DNA of 64,000 nucleotides from Photobacterium jeanii (GCF_001650345.1 NZ_LVHF01000026.1:39140-103139), one strand, 5' to 3'; counted from the stretch's first letter, positions 8,542-18,415 are shown. The notes: generated from the sequence alone by a model not told the origin. Made by a program: numbers and translations.

Positions 8542-8672
8542 CCCGCCAATTACCCACAAAGGAGTAGATGGATAATATCTGCTTTATCAGTAAAATTTTA
8601 AATTACTGATTTTTAATAATTAAATTTCAAAGGTAAGCACAAGCAGACAATTTATTCTGCTTATCTCCCACA

Positions 8673-8696
8673 GCCTTGTAAGAGATCTCTCACAAG
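8673..8696 (-). promoter_or_regulatory. VarA/GacA/UvrY-type upstream activating site of csrB copy 2
   Basis: Same TGTAAGAGATCTCTCACA palindrome as copy 1, flanked by the same CCCACAGC. It is centred near 8686, 180 bp from the inferred start at 8506. Confidence 0.85.
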
Positions 8697-8928
8697 CAAC
8701 TAGGTGAATAACTAAAAAGCTATTTATTGCTCCAAATAAAGTCGATCATTCTGATCTCAATGTGAGAAATAATACTTAACTTAGCTATTCATCCAAACTC
8801 ACAACTACAACAGTTTGATCACATCTCTGCGCCTACTTCGTTTTCACTGGATTTGTTCACCGTCAAGTAATGAGATCTAAGGGACAAGCTCTATACTTAG
8901 AACATTATCGCTTTTGGGGAGATGCGTA

Positions 8929-9159
8929 ATGGAAACCTTCAACCATAACCTGAGCCATTTATTTAGCCAGCTGGGGCTTAATAACTCGCAAGCTTACATT
9001 GAGCAATTTTTAGCGGAGCATCGTTTAGAGCAAAACGAAACACTCGCTGATGCGACTTTTTGGCAACCGTCTCAGCGCCGTTTTATCAAAGAATCCCAAG
9101 AGCAAGATGCCGATTGGTGTGAAGTGATTGATCAATTGGATGCTTTACTACGAAAATAG
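8929..9159 (+). CDS. DUF2789 family protein
   Basis: Small acidic protein of about 76 residues. The ATG at 8929 is chosen because GGGGAG lies 8-13 nt upstream and the product then begins METFNHNLSHLF, as in the DUF2789 family; an upstream TTG at 8914 would include the ribosome binding site. The conserved C-terminal features ATFWQPSQRRF and QDADWCEVIDQLD are present. Function is unknown. It is probably followed in the same transcript by the gene at 9206. Confidence 0.82.
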   Translation: METFNHNLSHLFSQLGLNNSQAYIEQFLAEHRLEQNETLADATFWQPSQRRFIKESQEQDADWCEVIDQLDALLRK

Positions 9160-9205
9160 CGCCCTACTTTGATCTTTTATTTGGAAAGCGTGAACAAGGA
9201 TCGCC

Positions 9206-9478
9206 ATGTCAGACATTAGCCAAGACTTAGAACAAGCCATTTCATCATTAGTGGCAGAAGGAAAAGAACCATCGGTGGCTTTGATTAAAGCGCGTTTAGC
9301 CTCGCCATTACCGATGCCCGTGATCATCAAGGCGCTGCAATCTTGGAAGAAAAACGCCAAAGTTCCCAAAATAGAGAAGACCACGCCAACACTGACCAGC
9401 GAGCAACGCATCGAACAACTTGAGCAACAAGTGGCAGCCCTGACCGCCCGCATTAATCAACTCGAACAACAGATCTAA
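9206..9478 (+). CDS. Uncharacterised small protein with N-terminal helical domain and C-terminal coiled coil
   Basis: A 90-residue protein I do not recognise as a named family. Residues 5-45 look like a small helical, possibly helix-turn-helix-like domain (AISSLVAEGKEPSVALIKAR, then MPVIIKALQSW), loosely like the N-terminal part of KfrA-type DNA-binding proteins. Residues 62-90 form a heptad coiled coil (TSEQRIEQLEQQVAAL) that should drive oligomerisation. It lies 46 bp after the DUF2789 gene and before a good terminator. DNA binding is only a suggestion from the layout. Confidence 0.7.
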   Translation: MSDISQDLEQAISSLVAEGKEPSVALIKARLASPLPMPVIIKALQSWKKNAKVPKIEKTTPTLTSEQRIEQLEQQVAALTARINQLEQQI

Positions 9479-9488
9479 CTTCTAGTAC

Positions 9489-9520
9489 AAGGGGACGAAA
9501 AACACATTCGTCCCCTTTTG
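9489..9520 (+). terminator. Terminator after the 9206-9478 gene
   Basis: A 10-bp stem AAGGGGACGA / TCGTCCCCTT with a 9-nt loop and a TTTT tail. The A-run on the other side lets it also serve the convergent DUF2310 gene. Confidence 0.88.
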
Positions 9521-9551
9521 AATAATGGCGGCAAATTCCAAGCTAGCTTGG

Positions 9552-10325
9552 TTATTGATAATCCCAGGATAAGTTAGAAACAATACGGCAATCGTCGCAT
9601 TTAAAGTGGAAGATACCGTGAAGCGGTTCATCGAGTGCCCACTCACCACCACATTTCGGGCATTTACGCGCCTTCTCTTGCGCTAAACCTTCACCACCCA
9701 CTTGGTATTGGTAGTAATAGGTAGGGATTTTGGTGATGTATTCAATACGTCCACGCAAATCCCAGCCACGACGGAATAAATCACTATCGGCATCGCGAAT
9801 TTCATGCAGAGTCGCATGCTCAGCCTGACAGCCACCCGCCATTTGCACTTCGTCGCATGCTTGCCACTCGGTTTGCCATTTCACTACCGCTTTATGATCG
9901 CCATTAAGGGTTGGCGGAATGCGGTACAAAGGGATCGGCATTAAAGTTTCACCGCAACGTAATGGCGAACAAGTATGGACATAAGTGGTGTAAATAACCT
10001 GCCACGATGGCGAAAAGTCTTCGGCTGCCGCTTCGGAGTTAATGTCACGCCCAAGCACTTTCACTTTCGGCGCTAACAGTTTCGCTTGCGATAGTCGATT
10101 CAAACAAGCGTTCACGTTGTCGCTATTAAACTGCGGGTGCAAGCTGTCCATTTCAGGGCAAACCGCTCGTACACGAAACACGGCGTCGTCCATCACGATC
10201 GGAAATTCACGCCCTAACACTTGGCCATTATAACGTAAGGCATCCATCAAGCCATTAACAGTCTGGTCTACCGCTGAGATTGTGGTGTTGTCAAAACACT
10301 CAAAACTCATTTCCACAACGTACAT
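9552..10325 (-). CDS. DUF2310 family Zn-ribbon protein
   Basis: Conserved protein of 257 residues with a C-terminal zinc ribbon: KCPKCGG near residue 222 and KCDDCR near residue 243 provide the four cysteines. The family is described as possibly nucleic-acid binding; its actual function is unknown. The N-terminal two thirds have several further cysteines and a conserved MYVVEMSFECFD start. It begins 2 bp after the syd stop, so it is translationally coupled to syd. Confidence 0.82.
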   Translation of the reverse strand: MYVVEMSFECFDNTTISAVDQTVNGLMDALRYNGQVLGREFPIVMDDAVFRVRAVCPEMDSLHPQFNSDNVNACLNRLSQAKLLAPKVKVLGRDINSEAAAEDFSPSWQVIYTTYVHTCSPLRCGETLMPIPLYRIPPTLNGDHKAVVKWQTEWQACDEVQMAGGCQAEHATLHEIRDADSDLFRRGWDLRGRIEYITKIPTYYYQYQVGGEGLAQEKARKCPKCGGEWALDEPLHGIFHFKCDDCRIVSNLSWDYQ

Positions 10326-10327
10326 AA

Positions 10328-10882
10328 TTAATCCTCGCGAACCACTGGCGTTAGCTTTTGTAGGAAGGTTTCCACATCTGCTGCTAGCACATCGCGATGA
10401 TCTTTACCCAAGGTTTCTAAAATCACCTGACCGGTTAAGTTACAAATCGAGATCACTTTATCTTCAGCATCAAGCGCACCAATAAACACAGTCGGTTTCA
10501 GCTTCAAACGGCGCTGAGTAACAAGGTGACCCAAAATATTTTCTTGCAAACGTAACGTGTCGTCTTCGCTAAATGATTGCAGCAAATCGAATTCTAAATC
10601 ACCAAACTTCGCTGTCATGTCACCGCTGTACTGACTTGCGTAAAAAGCCACGATATCTTGGTGCAAAGCCAGTTCAATGCCCTTTTCAACTGCGGCTAAA
10701 TCGCCCATTGGATCGCGTGCAACAGCTTTCCATGTCACGTCATAACCCGAATCATGCTCAACACAAGGTGATGAAAGACCGACTAAATCGGCACTGCGGG
10801 GAAAATTGTGTCCGGCATCTTGCCACGCTTTCATAAAACGGGCGGAAAATTCAGATAATGCGTCCGTAACTGGATGATTCAT
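10328..10882 (-). CDS. syd: SecY-interacting protein Syd
   Basis: Peripheral inner-membrane protein that binds SecY and is thought to monitor assembly of the SecYEG translocon. The product, about 184 residues, matches E. coli Syd along its length, with FAGDM-like YSGDMTAKFGDLEFDLLQ, FSEDD, QENILGHLVTQRRLKL and ISICNLTGQV. The ATG at 10882 is preferred because a GAGG lies 6 nt upstream; the in-frame ATG at 10892 overlaps that ribosome binding site. It is divergent from queF and coupled to a DUF2310 gene. The syd-queF pairing is as in E. coli. Confidence 0.93.
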   Translation of the reverse strand: MNHPVTDALSEFSARFMKAWQDAGHNFPRSADLVGLSSPCVEHDSGYDVTWKAVARDPMGDLAAVEKGIELALHQDIVAFYASQYSGDMTAKFGDLEFDLLQSFSEDDTLRLQENILGHLVTQRRLKLKPTVFIGALDAEDKVISICNLTGQVILETLGKDHRDVLAADVETFLQKLTPVVRED

Positions 10883-10945
10883 TCGCAACCTCATTAAAGA
10901 TTAAGTAAACTTTGGGTATTCTAATCTAAGAGTGTCCAAGACAGT

Positions 10946-11791
10946 ATGAGCAAATATAAAGACGCGTCAGAATTAGCGGGTTTAACCTTAGGTCAAAAAA
11001 CCGAATACGCCAGTCAATACGCCCCTTCGCTACTCCAAGCTGTTCCACGCAGCCTGAATCGAGATGACCTCGCCCTTGGCGATGACCTTCCATTTACCGG
11101 CTACGATATCTGGACACTCTACGAACTATCTTGGTTAAATAACAAAGGCTTACCTCAAGTAGCAGTTGGTGAAGTTCGCCTACCCGCGAACAGCCCTAAC
11201 CTGATTGAATCTAAGTCTTTCAAACTGTACCTTAACAGCTTCAACCAAACACGCTTTGCGAGCTGGCAAGAAGTGGTCGAAACACTACACAAAGATCTGA
11301 CTGCGTGTGCGGGTGCTGAAGTGGATGTTACCATTCAACCAGTAACCGACTTCACAGGCGAAGAGATTGTGAATTTTGATGGTACTTGCATCGACGATCA
11401 AGACATTGAAATCACTGACTACGACTTTGATGCCAACCACCTTGAAGGAGCGGCTGACGGTGAGGTTGTAACGGAAGAGCTACACAGCCACCTGTTAAAA
11501 TCAAACTGCTTGATCACCAATCAACCTGATTGGGGTAGCGTGCGTATCTCATACAAAGGTAAGCAACTTAACCGCGAGAAACTACTGCGCTACTTGGTGT
11601 CATTCCGCAACCACAACGAATTCCACGAGCAATGTGTTGAGCGTATTTTCACTGACATAATGAAATTCTGTCAGCCAGAACTATTAACGGTATATGCTCG
11701 TTATACCCGCCGTGGTGGTTTGGACATCAACCCTTACCGTACCAACCAAGGCAAAACACCAAGTAACAACTTCCGTCTTGCTCGCCAGTAA
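10946..11791 (+). CDS. queF: NADPH-dependent 7-cyano-7-deazaguanine reductase QueF
   Basis: Reduces preQ0 to preQ1 in queuosine synthesis, using NADPH. It is the long, two-domain QueF of 281 residues. The conserved [15 protein letters not shown] segment (substrate and NADPH binding) is at about residue 89. The catalytic region [12 protein letters not shown] near residue 188 has the cysteine that forms the thioimide and the nearby aspartate. It is divergent from syd across a 63-bp gap, as in E. coli. No preQ1 riboswitch is apparent in that short gap. Confidence 0.97.
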   Translation: MSKYKDASELAGLTLGQKTEYASQYAPSLLQAVPRSLNRDDLALGDDLPFTGYDIWTLYELSWLNNKGLPQVAVGEVRLPANSPNLIESKSFKLYLNSFNQTRFASWQEVVETLHKDLTACAGAEVDVTIQPVTDFTGEEIVNFDGTCIDDQDIEITDYDFDANHLEGAADGEVVTEELHSHLLKSNCLITNQPDWGSVRISYKGKQLNREKLLRYLVSFRNHNEFHEQCVERIFTDIMKFCQPELLTVYARYTRRGGLDINPYRTNQGKTPSNNFRLARQ

Positions 11792-11894
11792 GCGCTAATA
11801 ACTACCTCTTATTGGGTGTTTTTACGCCAAGGTTAGGCTGTAAAGCCATAGATACAATAAGGGGTTGTTGGCTCTGTCCAAATAGTTACAAAAT

Positions 11895-11927
11895 AAGTCC
11901 AGCAAATGCATGTCGTTTGCTGGACTT
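11895..11927. other. Perfect 12-bp inverted repeat upstream of the TPR gene
   Basis: AAGTCCAGCAAA and its exact complement TTTGCTGGACTT flank a 9-nt loop, 56 bp before the start of the TPR/GGDEF-like gene. No T run follows on the plus strand, and TATTTTG on the minus side is only mildly T-rich. It may be a weak terminator for queF or a 5' leader structure. Confidence 0.5.
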
Positions 11928-11982
11928 GATTGCCTAAGCCAGTATATTAGACCACTGTGTTTATTGTGGTTTAATTAATGAT

Positions 11983-14253
11983 ATGAATTTTTGCCGTTGG
12001 CTTTTTTGCGCATTCTTCTTCTGTAGTCTTTCCTTCAGCGCTGCTGCAAAAATTTACACCACGCCGATCTTGGCGGAAGCAAACGAATTACTTCAAACCA
12101 GCCCGGAGAAATCCCTTCAGATCACCGAGCGCTATCTCAGTCAGCGTCGCTTAAGCGAGCAAACTGAAACCGCACGCGTCCATGTCAACGATGAAGCGGA
12201 CCACACTATTCGCACGCCACTAAACACAGTTAATGCGATGCAAATCAAAGCGCAAGCCCACGCTTTGCTTAACCAACCGGAACGCGCACTCACACTTATC
12301 AAGCAAGCCATCAAAATGGCGCAAGATAACGAGTTGGAATTTACCGTCTTAGAAACTCAGCAGATTTACGCCAAGATCTACTGGGAAAACCTACAAAACA
12401 GCGCCTTAGCCCTACAATTACTCGACAGTGTTGATGCTGCGATTAACCAATCTGAGCCGCTGAAACTCACCAAACAAGTCAAAGTGCTGCAATACGACAG
12501 CATCTTGCTGCGAGCTGTGATTGAATCGTCAGTTGGTACCGAAGAAAAAGCCGAAAAACTATTTAGCAAAGCCAAACGACTATTAGCCAACCTTGATGAC
12601 AGCAGCGCACTTATTCACTACCAGCTTACCCTTGGCGAGCACTATCTCAAGTACAACCATTACGATTTAGCGCTTGATCGCCTGCTTAGCGGTTACTGGC
12701 TGGCAGTAGAAGAAGATAATAAGGCACAAACGGCTATCGCCAACCTTGGCCTTGCCACCTTATTTGAACAGCGCAAAGTATTCGATAAAGCCCTTGAACA
12801 TGCGACACAAGCGGGTGAATTTTTTGAGCACTTTAAGCGTACCCAGCCGCTGGCGAAAACCCTTGCTCTTATTGCGTCAATCTACGAACAAGAGGGGCGT
12901 TTCAATCTGGCTTTAGTGCACTACTTCAACGCCTTAGATCAAGAAAGCCAGCTAAAACACGACGGTCGCTCGTCTCAGCTCTACCTCAATATTGCCCGCG
13001 TGTATTTGCAGCTCTACAACTACCCAAAAGCAGAGCAGTATTTACAACAAGCACGTCAAATGGCGAAAAAAACGGGCAATGAGATCCTGATCGCAGAGAG
13101 CTTGATCCTCGAAGGTAAACTGCAACTCGCGGAAGGTCATGTTGCTAAATCAATCTCGACACTACAGTCAGGGTTGCTAGCGGCAAGTCGTATTGGTCAA
13201 CTTGAGCTGCAATTGCACGGCGAAGTTATTCTCTCGCAAGCCTTTGAGCAAAAAGGAGATTACTACAACGCCCTGCTTAGCCAACGTCGTTACGAACAAC
13301 TGTTTGCCCGCAAACAGAAAACCCAAATGAAGAGTAACGTCGAGGTCTTCAAACAACAGCAGCGTATGATGGAACGCTCACTGATGCTCGAAGAGCTTGA
13401 GCGCCAACAGTTTGAAAGTGAAAAAGCCCTCCACCAACAGCAGCAAGTCAGCATTTTTCTGATCAGCGTGTTAGTGGTGATTTGTATTGTGCTCTGGCGC
13501 CGTCACAGCATGGCTAAAATGCTGCAAAACCGCCTGAAACGCTTACGCACCGAATTCTATACCCATCCGCGTAGTGGCTTGCGTAACCTGCGTATGCTCA
13601 ATGCACGTTTACCTGATTCGTTACAGCAAAGCAGTGCCAACTTTGAGCAATGGCACTTGGGTGACATCATCAGTGAGCCGTTAAGCGACCGCTTACGCTT
13701 TGCCTTAGTTGAAATTCCGTTCCTCAAGCATATTTACCTTGAACGCGGTTACCAGCAAGGATTAGAAATGGAACGCCAGCTAGGTGCCTATTTCAAAAAT
13801 GAAGTGTGTAAACCTGCTCGCTTGTACCACTTTTCAGACGCCATGTTCCTTTACATTGAGCCAAACTCTCGATTGAACAGCGAACCTTCACAGCTCGCAG
13901 ATTCTATTCAGCAGCTAATTGATGGTTTTATCGGTGAGCGTAAGATCGATAACAAGGTACGCATTGGAATGGCGGAATACCCTTTCCTACCTCGCGCTTA
14001 CACCGCGATTAATGACCAAGAGCTGATCGATATTCTGCTGATGGCAGCCAACCGTGCGCGTTTAAACAGCAAGCAAGAAGCGGGAAGCCAATGGGTGCAC
14101 TTAAGTGCGATTGATGCCGCACCGGCTGCTAGCTTTGCCAGTGACAACATCCGAAAAGCATGTTTGCAAGGCATCAATAATGGTCTGGTGAAAGTGCAAG
14201 CTTCGACAGCGCTCGAATTTTGTTGGAATAATGATCACGATTTTGATAATTAG
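11983..14253 (+). CDS. TPR protein with membrane anchor and degenerate GGDEF-like C-terminal domain
   Basis: A 756-residue envelope protein. Residues 1-22 form a signal peptide (cysteine-rich hydrophobic core ending SFSAAA). About residues 60-450 are helical tetratricopeptide-like repeats such as ALEHATQAGEFFEHF and YPKAEQYLQQARQMA. A coiled coil (about 445-485) leads into one transmembrane helix (about 488-505, ISVLVVICIVLW). The cytoplasmic C-terminal domain has the outline of a GGDEF domain (PRSGLRNLRMLNARL near the start), but where GGDEF should be it reads FSDAM. Diguanylate cyclase activity is therefore unlikely. The next gene also has an altered GGDEF. The pair resembles c-di-GMP-related genes found next to xni/queF in Vibrio cholerae, but I cannot confirm the exact orthologue. 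Confidence 0.75.
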   Translation: MNFCRWLFCAFFFCSLSFSAAAKIYTTPILAEANELLQTSPEKSLQITERYLSQRRLSEQTETARVHVNDEADHTIRTPLNTVNAMQIKAQAHALLNQPERALTLIKQAIKMAQDNELEFTVLETQQIYAKIYWENLQNSALALQLLDSVDAAINQSEPLKLTKQVKVLQYDSILLRAVIESSVGTEEKAEKLFSKAKRLLANLDDSSALIHYQLTLGEHYLKYNHYDLALDRLLSGYWLAVEEDNKAQTAIANLGLATLFEQRKVFDKALEHATQAGEFFEHFKRTQPLAKTLALIASIYEQEGRFNLALVHYFNALDQESQLKHDGRSSQLYLNIARVYLQLYNYPKAEQYLQQARQMAKKTGNEILIAESLILEGKLQLAEGHVAKSISTLQSGLLAASRIGQLELQLHGEVILSQAFEQKGDYYNALLSQRRYEQLFARKQKTQMKSNVEVFKQQQRMMERSLMLEELERQQFESEKALHQQQQVSIFLISVLVVICIVLWRRHSMAKMLQNRLKRLRTEFYTHPRSGLRNLRMLNARLPDSLQQSSANFEQWHLGDIISEPLSDRLRFALVEIPFLKHIYLERGYQQGLEMERQLGAYFKNEVCKPARLYHFSDAMFLYIEPNSRLNSEPSQLADSIQQLIDGFIGERKIDNKVRIGMAEYPFLPRAYTAINDQELIDILLMAANRARLNSKQEAGSQWVHLSAIDAAPAASFASDNIRKACLQGINNGLVKVQASTALEFCWNNDHDFDN

Positions 14254-14394
14254 CTCAATTAAATCCTCTAGAAATAGCCATTGCAGCCGCTAAATCAAAG
14301 ATGAGGTGAATCTTTTTGCTAAGATAAACACTTGTTTATAAATTATATAATTCTAACTAATTTTAAGTTCTTGTTTTAGGTAGTTATTACCCAC

Positions 14395-15951
14395 GTGACA
14401 GATGTAAACGCCGTTGTTTCAGAAGTGAGTAAATTGAAGCAGCGACTCGATCAGGCTCAACTTTCATTCCGTGATGCGTCACTTAAGTCGCGTCGCGAGA
14501 TTGTTATACTCAAGCGTCTGATCACCCGCCTGTCTGTAGCCTGTCGTGGTATCGATAACGAGTTAGATGCCAAGTTAGTGGAACTTCGCCACGACCTTGA
14601 ACAGCCCAAAGACATCAGTAAGCTGATCCCGCGCTTAGCCATTATCGAACGTTTGGTGACACGCCAAGCCGCGCTTACAGAGCAAGCAAGCCAAAACCTT
14701 GAACAACATATTCACTTAAGCGGTGATACCCTCAACCGTGTCCGCAGTTTGCCAGCACAACTCAAACGTGACTTACGCAATATCTTGGCCTTTGATTCCG
14801 AAAGCTTGAATCAAAACCACCAGCGTATGATCCGCCTGCTGCAACTGTACGAAAACGCGGTCAAGATGCTGTCGACCTCCACCAATCATCAACACAGCAA
14901 CCAAGTTGATCAAGATGTCCTTCAGCACCTTAGCAGCGAACTTCAGCACCTTATTACTGAGCTAGATTTCACCGATGAATCTAGCAATGTCTTACTCGAA
15001 ATCCGCAATAAGCTGTTAATTGGTGTCAATGCCGAGACCTTGACTGAACTCTCTCTCACCGTGCTAAAAATGGTGATGGATGGACACCATAAAGACCGCC
15101 GTCATTCGCAAAAATTTATGGATGACATCAATAGCGATCTGGCGACGCTGAAAAAAGCGACCAACCAAACCTTAGGCCAAACCAGTGCCTTAGCAGAGCA
15201 GCGCGGTAGCATCACAACTGAATTTTCAGATCTGGCGCAACAAGTACAGACCGGATTAAAAGAAAACGATAATCTGGAAACCTACCGTCCAGAGCTTGAA
15301 AAGATGAGCCAAGAGTTTCAAACCTTGGTGGATCGCACTCATGCACTCGAAAAACGCGAACGCCAACTACTCGAGCAACTGGCGTATAACGAAAATAAAG
15401 TGATTTCGCTGTACGACAAAACCACCGAGCACCATCGCGAGTTAAACAACCAAGAGCGTAAAATGTTCTTGGATCACCTCACCAAAGTGTACAACCGCGC
15501 CGCCTTTAACGACCGACTCGAACACGAGTACCGCCGCTGGCTTCGCTACCAACACCCATTGTGTGTTGCCCTGTTTGATTTGGATAATTTCAAAGAAACC
15601 AATGTGAACTTTGGTTATGTGGCAGGTGATAAAGCGTTGAAAATCATCGCCCGAACAATTCACCAATGCCTAGCAGACACTGACTTTATTGCCCGTTTCG
15701 ATGGCGATAAATTCATGGTGATCATGCCAGATTGCAACGAAGAAGATCGCACTAAGCGCATCACTCAAATTCGTGAAAACGTCGCGCAATTGCCGTTCCA
15801 TTTCCGCGACCAACAAGTCTCTATCACCTTGTCGGTTGGTGCGACCCTGTTTGATGCCAACGATACCCCTCCCGCCATTATTGAGCGCACCCAAAAAGCC
15901 CTTAACACCGCAAAGAGTACCGGCACCAATCGCTTAAGTTGGATCTCATAA
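14395..15951 (+). CDS. Coiled-coil protein with altered GGDEF domain (DGDKF)
   Basis: A 518-residue cytosolic protein. Residues 1-360 are helical with repeated coiled-coil character (for example LEKRERQLLEQLAYNENK). Residues about 360-518 form a GGDEF domain with DHLTKVYNRAAFNDRL, the metal-binding FDLDNFK, and the signature ARFDGDKFMVIMPD. The signature is DGDKF, so the catalytic fourth-position glutamate is lysine. It is probably not an active diguanylate cyclase, though GTP or c-di-GMP binding remains possible. The start is a GTG at 14395 with a weak upstream AGG, so the true start is less certain. It lies 141 bp after the TPR/GGDEF-like gene. Confidence 0.8.
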   Translation: MTDVNAVVSEVSKLKQRLDQAQLSFRDASLKSRREIVILKRLITRLSVACRGIDNELDAKLVELRHDLEQPKDISKLIPRLAIIERLVTRQAALTEQASQNLEQHIHLSGDTLNRVRSLPAQLKRDLRNILAFDSESLNQNHQRMIRLLQLYENAVKMLSTSTNHQHSNQVDQDVLQHLSSELQHLITELDFTDESSNVLLEIRNKLLIGVNAETLTELSLTVLKMVMDGHHKDRRHSQKFMDDINSDLATLKKATNQTLGQTSALAEQRGSITTEFSDLAQQVQTGLKENDNLETYRPELEKMSQEFQTLVDRTHALEKRERQLLEQLAYNENKVISLYDKTTEHHRELNNQERKMFLDHLTKVYNRAAFNDRLEHEYRRWLRYQHPLCVALFDLDNFKETNVNFGYVAGDKALKIIARTIHQCLADTDFIARFDGDKFMVIMPDCNEEDRTKRITQIRENVAQLPFHFRDQQVSITLSVGATLFDANDTPPAIIERTQKALNTAKSTGTNRLSWIS

Positions 15952-16218
15952 CGCTGCTCGTTACACCTTTTCCTTATTCACAAACTGCTGATTCTTCACT
16001 GGGCAAATACCTTAACTCTGTGTAAGGTAACAATAAGACACTGATATTAAATAGTAAAAACTTCGCTAAGCTTATCTATACTAATATTTATGTCAGCAAC
16101 ATCAGCGCCAATAACTGATACCCACCAGACACATTCACGTGCTCAAGCTGGTCGGTATTACCAATATAAAGAGAACCAAAACAATAACTGCGCGTAATTG
16201 ATGATCAGGGAGGTCACC

Positions 16219-17592
16219 ATGATTACCCATATCAGCCCTGTCGGTAGCATGGACATGCTATCGCAACACGAAGTGGACCTATTAAAAGCGACCGCTTCTA
16301 GCGATTTATACCGCTTATACCGCAACTGCTCACTGGCCGTGCTCAACTCCGGTAGCCACACCGATAACTCTAAAGAACTCCTCGAAAAGAATAAGAGTTT
16401 TGATGTCAATGTTATGCGTCGCGAGCGCGGAATCAAACTTGAACTGCTCAATCCACCCGAGCATGCCTTTGTCGATGGTCGTATTATCCGCGGGATCCAA
16501 GAACACATGTTCTCGGTACTGCGCGATATCGTGTACGTCAACATGCACATTGAACAGCGTAAAGACATTAATCTTACCAGTGCACCACATATCACTAACT
16601 TCGTATTCAGTATCCTTCGCAACGCCCAAACCTTGCGTGCAGGGGAAAGCCCAAACATGGTGGTGTGCTGGGGTGGTCACTCCATCAACCCAACCGAATA
16701 CCAATACACGCGCGAAGTCGGTAACGAACTTGGCTTGCGTGAACTTAATATTTGTACCGGTTGCGGACCGGGCGCGATGGAAGGCCCGATGAAAGGTGCA
16801 GCAATTGGTCATGCCAAACAGCGCTTTGGTGATAGCCGCTTCTTAGGGCTCACTGAACCCTCGATCATTGCTGCTGAGCCACCGAACCCCATTGTGAATG
16901 AATTGGTGATCATGCCTGATATCGAAAAACGCCTCGAAGCCTTTGTTCGTGTCGGTCACGGGATCATTATCTTCCCAGGTGGGGCGGGGACAGCCGAAGA
17001 GTTGCTGTATATCCTAGGTATCTTAATGGATCCAGAAAACGCCGCTCAACCTATGCCACTGGTATTAACTGGCCCCAAAGAGAGCGAGCCGTATTTCCGC
17101 ACTCTCGATAGCTTTATTCGCGACACCCTTGGCGAAGCCGCGACCAAGCATTATCAAATCGTGATTGATGATCCGGCTAAAGTGGCGCGTATTATGAAAA
17201 ACGCCATGCCGCAAGTGAAAGAGCACCGCTTGGCAACGGGCGATGCCTATAGCTACAACTGGTCGTTGAAGATCCCGCCTGAATTCCAATTGCCGTTCGA
17301 GCCAACCCATGAATCAATGGCAAGCTTGGATCTGCACATGAATCAACGTCCTGAACATTTAGCGGCCAATTTACGTCGTGCATTCTCGGGGATTGTAGCG
17401 GGTAACGTCAAAGAAGAAGGGATCCGCGAAATCGAGCGCAAAGGTCGCTTTAAAATCAACGGCGATATCGCCTTGATGAAACGTATGGATAAATTGCTGA
17501 AAAACTTTGTTGACCAGCAACGCATGAAACTACCGGGCTCCAAGTACGAGCCATGCTACGAAATCATCACTGCACCTGCGGTAATGAAATAA
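16219..17592 (+). CDS. ppnN: Pyrimidine/purine nucleotide 5'-monophosphate nucleosidase PpnN (YgdH)
   Basis: Cleaves nucleoside monophosphates to base plus ribose 5-phosphate; in E. coli it is stimulated by (p)ppGpp and takes part in purine balance. The ATG at 16219 ([14 protein letters not shown]) is preferred over upstream TTG/ATG codons because GGGAGG lies 8 nt before it and because it matches the E. coli N terminus. The lysine-decarboxylase-like (LOG) fold motif PGGAGTAEE is at about residue 255, and the phosphate-binding [15 protein letters not shown] is near residue 182. Length (457) is normal. It is followed by a terminator and then xni, as in many gammaproteobacteria. Confidence 0.96.
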   Translation: MITHISPVGSMDMLSQHEVDLLKATASSDLYRLYRNCSLAVLNSGSHTDNSKELLEKNKSFDVNVMRRERGIKLELLNPPEHAFVDGRIIRGIQEHMFSVLRDIVYVNMHIEQRKDINLTSAPHITNFVFSILRNAQTLRAGESPNMVVCWGGHSINPTEYQYTREVGNELGLRELNICTGCGPGAMEGPMKGAAIGHAKQRFGDSRFLGLTEPSIIAAEPPNPIVNELVIMPDIEKRLEAFVRVGHGIIIFPGGAGTAEELLYILGILMDPENAAQPMPLVLTGPKESEPYFRTLDSFIRDTLGEAATKHYQIVIDDPAKVARIMKNAMPQVKEHRLATGDAYSYNWSLKIPPEFQLPFEPTHESMASLDLHMNQRPEHLAANLRRAFSGIVAGNVKEEGIREIERKGRFKINGDIALMKRMDKLLKNFVDQQRMKLPGSKYEPCYEIITAPAVMK

Positions 17593-17612
17593 ATCAACAA
17601 AGTGCGTACAAT

Positions 17613-17637
17613 AAAGGGCCTGTTTGGCCCTTTTTTT
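17613..17637 (+). terminator. Terminator between ppnN and xni
   Basis: AAAGGGCC / GGCCC-TTT stem with a TGTTT loop and an eight-base T run. It lies only a few bases before the xni start, so xni either has a promoter within this zone or depends on read-through. Confidence 0.88.
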
Positions 17638-17644
17638 ATGTGTT

Positions 17645-18415
17645 ATGTCTATCCATCTTGTTGTTATTGATGCTTTAAACCTCATTCGCCGTGTGCACGC
17701 AGCCCAACCGGGCGAACCTGATGTCGCCAACACCGCCAAAGTGTGTTGTCAAGCACTAGAGAAGATCATTAACAACAGCCAGCCAACTCATATTGTGGCA
17801 GTGTTTGATCATAACAGTGAAGATCGTGGTTGGCGTGCGGAGCTGCTACCGCACTACAAAGAAGGGCGCAAACCCATGCCAGAGGAATTAGCCGCTGGGA
17901 TGGATCAAATTCAAGATGCCTTTATGGCAATCGGCATTGATTCCTTGCTCTCTGATGGCGATGAAGCCGACGATCTCATTGCGACACTTGCACTCAAAGT
18001 CGCGTCACGAGGCCAACAAGTCACCATTGTCTCGACCGACAAAGGCTACTGCCAATTACTCCAACCAACCCTACGTATTCGCGATTACTTCCAACAGCGC
18101 TGGCTCGATGCCCCTTTCGTCGAAAAAGAATATGGTGTCAAACCCGAGCAACTATCGGATTACTGGGGCTTAGCAGGGATCAGTTCAAGCAAAATACCAG
18201 GCGTAACAGGGATTGGTCCCAAAGCTGCCGTTGAGCTACTTGGCTTGTACCCAGATTTAGAAGCAGTATTAACCGCAGACGATCTGCCAGCCAAGTGGCA
18301 AAAGAAAATCACAGGCAACGAAGATACCGCTCGCGCCAGTAAAAAAGTGGCTTCGCTGCAAACCGACTTAACCTTGGGCTTTAATCTTCAAGATATTCGC
18401 TATACACCCGCGTAA
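17645..18415 (+). CDS. xni: Flap endonuclease Xni (ExoIX)
   Basis: 5'-flap structure-specific nuclease related to the 5'-nuclease domain of DNA polymerase I. The 256-residue product begins MSIHLVVIDALNLIRRVH. It has the metal-site residues DGDEADDLIATLA (about 105) and STDKGYCQLL, and the helix-hairpin-helix-like GVTGIGPKAAVELL near residue 187. Unlike Pol I it lacks some acidic ligands, as is usual for Xni. The ATG at 17645 is chosen on similarity to E. coli Xni; an upstream in-frame codon at 17624 would lie inside the terminator. No clear ribosome binding site is visible. Confidence 0.94.
   Translation: MSIHLVVIDALNLIRRVHAAQPGEPDVANTAKVCCQALEKIINNSQPTHIVAVFDHNSEDRGWRAELLPHYKEGRKPMPEELAAGMDQIQDAFMAIGIDSLLSDGDEADDLIATLALKVASRGQQVTIVSTDKGYCQLLQPTLRIRDYFQQRWLDAPFVEKEYGVKPEQLSDYWGLAGISSSKIPGVTGIGPKAAVELLGLYPDLEAVLTADDLPAKWQKKITGNEDTARASKKVASLQTDLTLGFNLQDIRYTPA

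Noticed and set aside
11895..11927. Insertion-sequence end or attachment site
   Set aside because: A single 12-bp inverted repeat without a transposase, target duplication or second copy in the window.
16330..16812. 160-residue minus-strand open frame within ppnN
   Set aside because: Shadow of the conserved ppnN coding sequence.
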